DNA of 5,556 bases. It comes from an uncultured Burkholderiales bacterium. Lineage in GTDB: Bacteria > Pseudomonadota > Gammaproteobacteria > Burkholderiales > Burkholderiaceae_D. The DNA lies in contig CAIVDH010000267.1 in the NCBI GenBank assembly GCA_903904635.1, positions 1 through 5,556 on the forward strand, in the 5' to 3' direction. This document shows positions 1 to 5,491 of this stretch, in pieces. Position 1 is the stretch's first letter, and every line of letters begins with the position of its first letter. A program made the translations under genes and the position numbers. The notes under the pieces are model-generated. The model searched no databases. It worked only from the letters and a program-made list of their open reading frames with translations, and had not been told where the DNA came from.

Positions 1-70
1 TGCATGCCCGGCAATTAATCCGTTATAAAATAAAAAACGGTCAGTATTCATGCTTATTCGAAAACTTTTT

Positions 71-109
71 AGCTTAAATTATTTACTTTATTTTTTCTTA
101 AGCTTTTTT
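71..109 (+). terminator. possible weak hairpin followed by a T run
   Basis: AGCTTAA (71-77) pairs perfectly with TTAAGCT (98-104), and a T run follows (104-109). The geometry is terminator-like for plus-strand transcription. However, the stem has only two G/C pairs and the loop is 20 nt, so folding would be weak, and no plus-strand gene is seen to end here. It could be chance in AT-rich DNA. Confidence 0.15.
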
Positions 110-138
110 CTCCGTTGTCAGATTATTATCAATCGTTC

Positions 139-160
139 ATGCCATCTTCATAACTGGCAT
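139..160. other. hairpin about 100 nt past the ATPase stop codon
   Basis: ATGCCA (139-144) and TGGCAT (155-160) form a perfect 6-bp stem around a 10-nt loop. It lies downstream of the minus-strand operon, where a 3' end would be expected. No T run follows on either strand, so it is not a canonical intrinsic terminator. It could protect an mRNA 3' end or be meaningless. Confidence 0.25.
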
Positions 161-259
161 CGCAAAGATAAAACTGTCAGTTTTCAAATATTTAAATTAA
201 ACGTTGAAGAACTCAATATCAATCGCGATAAGTACAAATTTTCAAATTATCTATAAAAT

Positions 260-967
260 TTAAGAGCCAGCCACGCACCCATCAATCACTTCGATTGTTT
301 TATCGCAGCGCGCTGACAACTCCGGGTTATGGGTCACAAATAAAACACTTGTCCCTTGTTCACGACAAACCGAACGCAACAATGAAAAAACCACCTCAGC
401 GCTCTTACTATCAAGATTACCCGTCGGCTCATCAGCCAAAATCAACGCAGGCTTCATGACCAAGGCACGTGCCACCGCAACGCGCTGCTGCTGCCCACCG
501 GATAGAGAGGCAACAGGTGCCTGCATCCATGGTGCAAGGCCCACGCTATCGAGCAGCACTTCAGCCCGCTTGCGCATAGCAAGATCAGGGAAGCCCCGGT
601 CACCCAACATGGGTAACATCACATTCTCAATCGCAGTAAAGGCAGTAATAAGATGATGATATTGAAATACAAAACCAATGCTATGCCTGCGTAACCGCGT
701 TAGCGCATCATCATTGAGGTGCGTCGTTTCATTTTGCAAAATTGCCAGTGTGCCCTGGGTGGGCCGATCTAATAGCCCAACAATATTGAGTAACGTGCTT
801 TTGCCAGATCCGGATGGCCCTATCAATGAACAAAACTCACCTGCGCGCAAGATCAAATCGATACCATGCAAAATTTCTGTTTCATTGGGCTGGCCCACAT
901 TGAATGATTTTCTGATGCCCTCCAGTTTCAACACCTCTGATGCTTCAGGTAGCGACGTTGACATCAT
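260..967 (-). CDS. ABC transporter ATP-binding protein (LolD/MacB/DevA type)
   Basis: A 235-residue cytoplasmic ATPase expected to bind the permease encoded just upstream and drive it by ATP hydrolysis. All nucleotide-binding motifs are intact: Walker [10 protein letters not shown] (50-58), Q-loop Gln102 in FQYHHL, signature LSGGQ (155-159), Walker B ALILADE (174-180) with catalytic Glu180, D-loop NLDS (184-187) and switch His213 in VTHN. The FQYHHL...ENVMLP stretch (101-119) and the length are typical of the LolD/MacB/DevA family, which serves FtsX-like mechanotransmission permeases. The ATG at 965-967 directly abuts the permease stop codon (TAA, 968-970) and is followed by a second ATG (962-964), so the true start could be one codon later. 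It is the last gene of the operon. The name lolD would be too specific, because no LolC/E lipoprotein-sorting context is visible. Family call very sure, substrate unknown. Confidence 0.95.
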   Translation of the reverse strand: MMSTSLPEASEVLKLEGIRKSFNVGQPNETEILHGIDLILRAGEFCSLIGPSGSGKSTLLNIVGLLDRPTQGTLAILQNETTHLNDDALTRLRRHSIGFVFQYHHLITAFTAIENVMLPMLGDRGFPDLAMRKRAEVLLDSVGLAPWMQAPVASLSGGQQQRVAVARALVMKPALILADEPTGNLDSKSAEVVFSLLRSVCREQGTSVLFVTHNPELSARCDKTIEVIDGCVAGS

Positions 968-2203
968 TTATCCACGAATAGCGACAACAGGATCGAGCTT
1001 GGCCGCCCGCAAGGCGGGTGTAAAAGCCGCCATTAGGCCAGTCAGTGTCGTCAATATCAGCGCCTTGGTGAGTAATAAGAGATCAAAGCGTAAAGCAAAC
1101 ATCACCGTTCCATCTGCATTACGCTGAAAATGCTGCCATAGAAAAAGTGAAGCGCCGCCAATGAGGCAGCCGGCGATCGCACCGGAGAGTCCAAGCAATC
1201 CACCTTGCAGAAGAAAAATACGCAGCACCTGACCGCGGGTAATTCCCATCGCACGCAGAATACCGATTTCGCGCGATCGTTGTACCACCGAGACCACCAA
1301 TACACTGGCAATACCAAATCCGACAGAGAGCGCAACAAAAAATCGAATTGCTGTATTGGCTGTGGTTTGCGCATTGATCGCTGTAAAAAACTGCTCATTG
1401 GTTTTTATCCAGCTATCAACCTGCATGCCCGAAACTATTGCTAAACGCTGCGCCATGCGCTCAGCATCATAGACATCATGCACCGTAACATCCAGTACCG
1501 ACACGCCACCTGGCAAGCCGAGCAAACTCTGCGCGGTACGTAATGCCACATAGACGACACGACCATTGGCGGCCTTATTACCCAAGTCGACAATAGCAGT
1601 AACGTTGAGCGTGGTACTGGCACCATTTGCTGCAGACAACCGCAGCTTGTCACCAACAGCAATACCCAAATCACTGGCCAGCTCAGTACCGACAAATATA
1701 TCTTCGCCATCAAGGCGCGCCTGACCACGAACAATTTTGGCTGGTAGTGGCACGATCTGATAATAAAGCTCAGGCATGATGCCATTCAAAGAAATCGATC
1801 TGCTGGCATCGCCACGGATGGCCAGCACAGATCCGTTTGCCGCAGGCGCTACTACGGCTACTTCAGGCATCGTTCTGATTTGCCGGGCGATGGCTTGCCA
1901 CTGATCTATGCCCTTTAATCGTTGCAAGGGAACCTGAACGGTCGCCGCATTAAAAAGTCCAGGCACACTCGGACTAAAATTTCGTGCAACCTCTTTGGGC
2001 GGCAGTACCTGTATATGCGATTGACCAGTCAGCACACGCGTGACAAAATTTTCCTGCAGTCCCGTTAGTAATGCCGACATAAACACAATCACCGCAACAC
2101 CGATAGAAATACCGACCACAATAAAAGCAGTCTGTACTTTTCCTTCTTTCAAAAATCGCAGGGCAACGATCCATTCAAATGGCGCCCAGGATAAAAACAT
2201 CAC
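968..2203 (-). CDS. ABC transporter permease, MacB/FtsX family (DevC/LolC-like)
   Basis: A 411-residue inner-membrane protein with the four-helix layout of MacB-like permeases. TM1 is at about 26-49, a large periplasmic domain (MacB_PCD-like) spans about 50-284, and TM2 to TM4 lie at about 285-308, 328-356 and 374-396. Family hallmarks are RSREIGILRAMG (309-320), the cytoplasmic segment after TM2 that contacts the ATPase, and the C-terminal PALRAAKLDPVVAIRG (396-411). Such permeases do not carry substrate through a channel. They couple ATP hydrolysis to movement of the periplasmic domains, which push or extract lipids, lipoproteins or peptides. The ATPase is a separate gene, unlike true MacB, where it is fused. 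The start is ambiguous: GTG at 2201-2203 gives a 4-nt overlap with the adaptor gene, while ATG at 2198-2200 gives a TGATG stop/start overlap. No strong ribosome binding site precedes either, so translational coupling is likely. Substrate unknown. Confidence 0.93.
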   Translation of the reverse strand: MMFLSWAPFEWIVALRFLKEGKVQTAFIVVGISIGVAVIVFMSALLTGLQENFVTRVLTGQSHIQVLPPKEVARNFSPSVPGLFNAATVQVPLQRLKGIDQWQAIARQIRTMPEVAVVAPAANGSVLAIRGDASRSISLNGIMPELYYQIVPLPAKIVRGQARLDGEDIFVGTELASDLGIAVGDKLRLSAANGASTTLNVTAIVDLGNKAANGRVVYVALRTAQSLLGLPGGVSVLDVTVHDVYDAERMAQRLAIVSGMQVDSWIKTNEQFFTAINAQTTANTAIRFFVALSVGFGIASVLVVSVVQRSREIGILRAMGITRGQVLRIFLLQGGLLGLSGAIAGCLIGGASLFLWQHFQRNADGTVMFALRFDLLLLTKALILTTLTGLMAAFTPALRAAKLDPVVAIRG

Positions 2204-3423
2204 GGCGATGGTTTGTCGATGAATACACGAATGCGCGCGCCCTCTTTGATGACAGCAGTCGCATCAGTGAGAAACTGATCACCCGCTTTCAGTCCATCCA
2301 AAATCTCCACCATGCCATGGCTGATGATGCCGGTCTGGATAGTTTGATATTTTGCTTTGCCATCTTCCGCCAGAATCACCCAAGGCTTAGGACGATGCAA
2401 ATCATGAATCGACGTTGCAGCGAGCAGCAATGCCTGGTCACGATGCGCTATTTCAATATCAACCGACACGGTCATGTCTTGCCTGAGATAAGCCGGCGGC
2501 TCTGGAACAAGAAATTTTATTTCGACCGATCCACGCTGGGGATCAATGCCGGGGTTAATAAAAATCAGATGCGCCGCAAAACGCTGACCTGCAAAAGCAT
2601 CCGCTGATGCCTGCGCGGCTTGATCCAGCTTGAGTAAATGGAGATTTTTTTCATCAATTTGTACGACTAGCTGCGTCGCCCCCTGCGGAGAGAGCATCAT
2701 CAGCACTTTGCCCGGTAAGACGATATCGCCCTGCTCCACGTTACGCGAGATCAGCGTGCCTGCGACCGGTGCCGTTATTTTTGTATAACGTAGACGTGAA
2801 ACTGCGCCATCCACGGCAGCGCGTGCAGCCGCTAAGGCAGTCTCTGCTGCTGCACTATCCGTTCCGCCTTTACGCACACTGGCTAGCTGTTGTTGCGCAG
2901 TCGTCAATTGCGACTGAGCTATAAATAATGTTCGCTCGCTCTCGTCCTTTGCAGCGACACCCATAAAGCCCTTTCGGGTGAGCTCAACTGTTCTTTCATA
3001 GCTGCGCTTAGCATTGTCCCGATTCACACGCGCTTGCAAAAAAATTTGCTCTGCAATCGGCTCACGCAGCTCACCTATTTGTCTTACAGCCAGCAATGCC
3101 TGTTTTTCTGCCAACTGCGCCTGCTTCAAGGCTGCTTGCAGTTCGCTCGCCTCCAGTTCAAACAACACCATGCCAGAACTAACTTGCTGACCTTCCGTGA
3201 CGTTGACTTTTTGCACACGACCAGTCATCTGAACGCCAAGATCAATTCGATGCGGATTTTCTACCCGACCACTCGCCACCAGGGTCTGATTAAACTGCTG
3301 CGCCTGCAAAGACTGAACTGCCACCTTAGGACCGAAAATCTGTGATTGACCAAAAACCGCGATAACGGCAATTAGAATGACCAAGCCTATAAAAATATAA
3401 ACACGACGCGATGGTAAATTCAT
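2200..3423 (-). CDS. HlyD/MacA/DevB-type periplasmic adaptor (membrane fusion protein)
   Basis: A 407-residue periplasmic adaptor anchored by an N-terminal transmembrane helix (about 9-25, after Arg6-Arg7). Such proteins link an inner-membrane transporter to an outer-membrane TolC-like duct. Expected parts in order: first half of the lipoyl domain (about 58-92, with GRVQKVNVTEGQQVSSG), a long alpha-helical hairpin (about 93-210, rich in Ala, Gln, Glu and heptad-like), second lipoyl half (RYTKITAPVAGTLISR, 212-227, the classic family motif), beta-barrel domain (about 250-325) and a membrane-proximal domain to the C-terminus. Its ATG overlaps the PHA synthase stop codon (ATGA, 3420-3423) and its stop overlaps the permease start, so it is the second gene of the operon. 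With the next two genes it reproduces the devBCA order. No TolC homologue is in view, so a duct encoded elsewhere is presumed. The long hairpin fits a TolC-docking adaptor. macA and hlyD would be over-specific names. Confidence 0.93.
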   Translation of the reverse strand: MNLPSRRVYIFIGLVILIAVIAVFGQSQIFGPKVAVQSLQAQQFNQTLVASGRVENPHRIDLGVQMTGRVQKVNVTEGQQVSSGMVLFELEASELQAALKQAQLAEKQALLAVRQIGELREPIAEQIFLQARVNRDNAKRSYERTVELTRKGFMGVAAKDESERTLFIAQSQLTTAQQQLASVRKGGTDSAAAETALAAARAAVDGAVSRLRYTKITAPVAGTLISRNVEQGDIVLPGKVLMMLSPQGATQLVVQIDEKNLHLLKLDQAAQASADAFAGQRFAAHLIFINPGIDPQRGSVEIKFLVPEPPAYLRQDMTVSVDIEIAHRDQALLLAATSIHDLHRPKPWVILAEDGKAKYQTIQTGIISHGMVEILDGLKAGDQFLTDATAVIKEGARIRVFIDKPSP

Positions 3424-5144
3424 TTTTTCAACACATACATACCGGGTGCATCACACAAGGGGGTCACACCAAGTACAGGTTCACCCATTAGCGGCGCAGA
3501 ACCCTTCTTACCCGACCTGACCTGCAGCCAGTCAGCCCAATTTGTCCACCATGAACCTTCATGCAATGGCGCGGCTTGTAACCAGTGATCGGCGCTCAGA
3601 TAGGGATCTGCATGGTGTTTAGTCAGCACCTGATAGCTGCGGCCAGCCACCCCCGGTGGATTAACAATACCGTCGTGATGCCCCTCAGAGGCGAGCACGA
3701 ATGTCACTTCCGCATCCGTCAACAGATTGAGTTTATAAACCGATCGCCATGGCGCCACATGATCAATTGCCGTACCTACACAGTAGATAGGAACGCTAAT
3801 GTCACTTAGTAAGACAGGCTGGTCACCAACCACATAACGACCACTAGCCAGATCATTATTGAGAAACATCCGGCGCAAATATTGCGAGTGCATGCGATAC
3901 GGCAGTCGCGTACCGTCTGCACTCCACGCCATCAAATCAGTTACTACTGCGCGCTCACCCAGCAGATATTCGTTGAGTATGCGCGACCAAATCAAATCCG
4001 TAGAGCGCATCAACTGAAAAGCGCCAACCATTTGATTGCTGCTGAGATAACCCTTATCCCACATAAAGTCTTCAAGATAAGCGATCTGGCTCTCGTCTAT
4101 AAACATGGACAACTCGCCGGGCTCAGTAAAATCAGTTTGCGCTGCCAGCAGGGATACCGAGGCCAACCTATCATCACCATCACGCCCCATTGCTGCAGCC
4201 GATATGGTGAGTAAGGTTCCGCCCAAACAGTAGCCTACTGTATGGATTTTTTTATTAGGGTTGAAATTAGCAATAGTATTAATTGCCTCCATAATCCCTA
4301 GCTGTAAATAATCGTCCATACCCAAATTCCTGCCTTCGGATTCCGGATTATTCCAAGAGATTGAAAATACAGTATGTCCTGCATTGACCAGATAATTGAT
4401 CAGCGAATTTGCCGGGGAAAGATCAAGAATGTAGTACTTCATGATCCAGGAAGGTACGATCAAAATAGGCTTAGGCCAGGTCTTATCGCCACGCGCCTCA
4501 TATTGGATTAATTCGATGAGATCGTTACGGTAAATAACTTTGCCTGGCGTGACTGCTATATTTTTACCAACTTCAAAGGCGTCAACACCGGCAGGTGCCA
4601 GCTTTGCCTGCGAGCGCTGTGTATCTTCCGTGTAATTTAGCAAACCCTGCATCAGACTAGCGCCACCAGTTTGAAATAATTTCTCTAATACTTCTGGATT
4701 GCTACCAGCAAAATTAGCCGGGGAAGCAAGGTCGAGCAACTGCCTGAGCGTGAAACTGACCACATCTTCATGATGCTGCGCCACGCCACGCACACCCGTG
4801 GTGGCTTCATGCCACCACTGCTGCGTCAACAAGAATGACTGACTCCAGACACTAAACGGCCAGCTCTGCCAACCCGGATGAGAAAAACGGCGGTCATTTA
4901 ACAGGGGCGCTATGCAAGGATTGCAAGTTGAAGTGGCAGCGTGAGGAATAAGCTGCGCCAGCTGCTGCGTAGCTTTAAGTGCACTAAGCATCAGCGCTGC
5001 CTGCGCAGCGGGGTTTTGAGATAAATGAGCCAGCCAGTCGCTAAAAGCTGCACGCAATGTGGCAGTTGAATTACCACGCGTAATTGTTGACATCTGTACG
5101 TTCGACCAGCGATCAGGCTTCTCTGCTTGCTTTGCCTTAGTCAT
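3420..5144 (-). CDS. phaC: polyhydroxyalkanoate synthase (PhaC family, alpha/beta hydrolase fold)
   Basis: A 574-residue cytoplasmic enzyme predicted to polymerise (R)-3-hydroxyacyl-CoA into PHA with release of CoA. The class I triad is complete: Cys306 in the lipase-like box GYCLGG (304-309), Asp461 in DHVAPW (461-466) and His489 in GHHDGIVNPPG (488-498). Other family blocks are PSWIMKYYILDL (231-242), TVFSISWNNP (258-267), AAQTDFTEPGELSMFIDESQ (334-353), LMAWSADGTRLPYRMHSQYL (404-423) and the C-terminal CDAPGMYVL (564-572). Length fits class I (about 560-600); the N-terminal 80 residues are less conserved, as usual. PSWIM in place of PPWIN, and GHHDGIVNPPG in place of GHIAGVINPP, point from memory to the second PhaC lineage (PhaC2-like in some alphaproteobacteria) rather than the Cupriavidus type. 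The start at 5144 follows a modest purine-rich stretch (AAGAAAGA). It is the first gene of the operon; no phaA, phaB or phasin gene is seen. The unusual feature is its 4-nt overlap with an exporter gene. Confidence 0.93.
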   Translation of the reverse strand: MTKAKQAEKPDRWSNVQMSTITRGNSTATLRAAFSDWLAHLSQNPAAQAALMLSALKATQQLAQLIPHAATSTCNPCIAPLLNDRRFSHPGWQSWPFSVWSQSFLLTQQWWHEATTGVRGVAQHHEDVVSFTLRQLLDLASPANFAGSNPEVLEKLFQTGGASLMQGLLNYTEDTQRSQAKLAPAGVDAFEVGKNIAVTPGKVIYRNDLIELIQYEARGDKTWPKPILIVPSWIMKYYILDLSPANSLINYLVNAGHTVFSISWNNPESEGRNLGMDDYLQLGIMEAINTIANFNPNKKIHTVGYCLGGTLLTISAAAMGRDGDDRLASVSLLAAQTDFTEPGELSMFIDESQIAYLEDFMWDKGYLSSNQMVGAFQLMRSTDLIWSRILNEYLLGERAVVTDLMAWSADGTRLPYRMHSQYLRRMFLNNDLASGRYVVGDQPVLLSDISVPIYCVGTAIDHVAPWRSVYKLNLLTDAEVTFVLASEGHHDGIVNPPGVAGRSYQVLTKHHADPYLSADHWLQAAPLHEGSWWTNWADWLQVRSGKKGSAPLMGEPVLGVTPLCDAPGMYVLKK

Positions 5145-5156
5145 TTCACAATCTTT

Positions 5157-5192
5157 CTTGTTTTTTTAAGAAGCCTCTCAAAAGGCAACAAG
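5157..5192 (-). other. possible hairpin in the phaC leader
   Basis: CTTGTT (5157-5162) pairs with AACAAG (5187-5192), and inside it GCCT (5173-5176) pairs with AGGC (5183-5186), with an unpaired T/A-rich left side. On the minus strand the structure would end just before the weak purine-rich ribosome binding site of phaC, so it could influence initiation. The stems are short and interrupted, so this is tentative. Confidence 0.25.
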
Positions 5193-5206
5193 TAGATTGA
5201 TGCTAA

Positions 5207-5234
5207 ATTAAATAAATAAATTGATACACATCAA
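5207..5234 (-). promoter_or_regulatory. candidate promoter for the phaC operon
   Basis: On the minus strand TTGATG (5234-5229) and TTTAAT (5212-5207) sit 16 nt apart and match the sigma-70 -35 and -10 consensus at 4/6 and 5/6. Initiation would fall near 5200, leaving a leader of about 55 nt before the phaC ATG. The -35 element overlaps FNR box 1, which from this start would be centred near -27.5. That position suits repression more than activation. A start about 13-16 nt further left would place the box near -41.5 to -43.5 (activation), but its -10 match is poorer. Confidence 0.35.
5221..5234. promoter_or_regulatory. FNR/ANR-type operator, box 1
   Basis: TTGATACACATCAA is an exact match to the FNR/ANR/DNR consensus TTGAT-N4-ATCAA. 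Proteins of this CRP/FNR family bind such sites as dimers and respond to low oxygen, or to NO in the DNR branch. The box lies 77-90 nt upstream of the phaC ATG, a natural position for control of the leftward operon. TTGATAC recurs as GTATCAA at 5243-5249, making a larger dyad around 15 nt. Which family member binds cannot be read from the site. Confidence 0.75.
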
Positions 5235-5258
5235 ATTAGCTAGTATCAAGGTGGAATT

Positions 5259-5312
5259 ATGGAAAAAGAATCCTTAATCGATCCGTATGCAATAAAATTT
5301 TTAACTTATTAG
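5259..5312 (+). CDS. possible 17-residue leader peptide or small ORF
   Basis: An ATG at 5259 opens a 17-codon frame ending in TAG (5310-5312), with product MEKESLIDPYAIKFLTY. It is preceded by AGGTGG (5249-5254), 4 nt before the ATG, a better Shine-Dalgarno match than those of the operon genes. It lies between the two FNR boxes. I recognise no family. No promoter leaves a comfortable untranslated leader, since the nearest -10-like element is only about 10 nt upstream. It may be chance. Confidence 0.2.
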   Translation: MEKESLIDPYAIKFLTY

Positions 5313-5322
5313 TCAGCTTATT

Positions 5323-5336
5323 TTGATTCAAATCAA
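5323..5336. promoter_or_regulatory. FNR/ANR-type operator, box 2
   Basis: TTGATTCAAATCAA is a second exact match to TTGAT-N4-ATCAA, centred 102 bp from box 1. It lies 155-168 nt upstream of the plus-strand ATG at 5492. A -10-like TAAAAT (5343-5348) follows closely. From a start there the box would be centred near -25.5. For classical activation (-41.5) a rightward start near 5371 is needed, where the -10 match is poor. It could serve either direction. Confidence 0.75.
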
Positions 5337-5371
5337 TTTCAGTAAAATCCACCCAGGCATACGGCGAATTA

Positions 5372-5397
5372 ATCTGCTATTGATTGCAGATGCTTTT
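5372..5397 (+). terminator. hairpin with T-rich tail in the leader of the rightward gene
   Basis: ATCTGC (5372-5377) pairs with GCAGAT (5386-5391) around an 8-nt loop, and GCTTTTT follows. The layout is that of a weak intrinsic terminator or attenuator on the plus strand. No plus-strand gene ends here unless the small ORF at 5259 is real, so it could instead end a short RNA begun near box 1 or box 2. The stem is only 6 bp. Confidence 0.3.
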
Positions 5398-5402
5398 TCA
5401 TT

Positions 5403-5431
5403 TTGAAGATCGATTAATTAAAAAATATTAT
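5403..5431 (+). promoter_or_regulatory. candidate sigma-70 promoter for the rightward gene
   Basis: TTGAAG (5403-5408) and TATTAT (5426-5431) are separated by an ideal 17-nt spacer and match the -35 and -10 consensus at 4/6 and 5/6. Transcription would begin near 5438, giving a leader of about 54 nt before the ATG at 5492. FNR box 2 would then be centred near -108, further upstream than usual activator positions. Confidence 0.45.
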
Positions 5432-5480
5432 TCGGGCAGTTTTATTAGTGGAATAAATTGCAGCGCCAATTATTTAGCCT

Positions 5481-5486
5481 AAGGGA
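5481..5486 (+). promoter_or_regulatory. ribosome binding site of the rightward gene
   Basis: AAGGGA sits 5 nt upstream of the ATG at 5492, a good Shine-Dalgarno match at proper spacing. It is the main support for calling this truncated frame a real gene. Confidence 0.6.
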
Positions 5487-5491
5487 TAGCG

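Larger units (their letters stand above)
1..259. other. AT-rich intergenic region downstream of the ABC operon
   Basis: This stretch lies past the stop codon of the ATPase gene and is much richer in A and T than the adjoining coding DNA. I see no RNA gene, no insertion sequence and no convincing protein gene. It holds two imperfect hairpin candidates, listed separately. A 68-codon plus-strand reading frame (50-256) was considered and rejected because it has no ribosome binding site and reads like translated AT-rich DNA. Whatever gene lies to the left is outside the window. Confidence 0.6.
5145..5491. promoter_or_regulatory. divergent control region between the phaC operon and the next gene
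   Basis: This AT-rich stretch of about 350 bases separates the leftward phaC operon from a rightward gene. It holds two perfect FNR-type palindromes, a larger dyad around the first of them, candidate promoters in both directions, a hairpin followed by T's, and a possible 17-codon reading frame, each listed separately. No tRNA or known riboswitch is recognisable. A divergent layout lets one regulator set control both transcription units. Confidence 0.7.

Noticed and set aside
119..132. FNR-like site CAGAT-TATT-ATCAA
   Set aside because: Only one perfect half-site and 8/10 overall, in AT-rich DNA downstream of the operon with no gene placed to use it.
139..160. Intrinsic terminator for the phaC operon
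   Set aside because: The hairpin is real on paper but no T run follows it on the minus strand. The operon's terminator is not identified in the window.
50..256. 68-codon plus-strand frame with a hydrophobic N-terminus
   Set aside because: No ribosome binding site, composition is that of translated AT-rich DNA, and no recognisable motif. The hydrophobic start follows from T-rich codons.
678..1127. 149-codon plus-strand frame opposite the ATPase and permease
   Set aside because: It lies antisense to strongly supported genes with intact motifs and has no family features of its own. The other plus-strand frames inside 260-5144 and the minus-strand out-of-frame ones are shadows for the same reason.
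260..2203. Naming the transporter macB or lolCDE
   Set aside because: MacB is a single fused polypeptide, and LolCDE lacks a HlyD-type adaptor. The arrangement is closer to devBCA, and the substrate is unknown.
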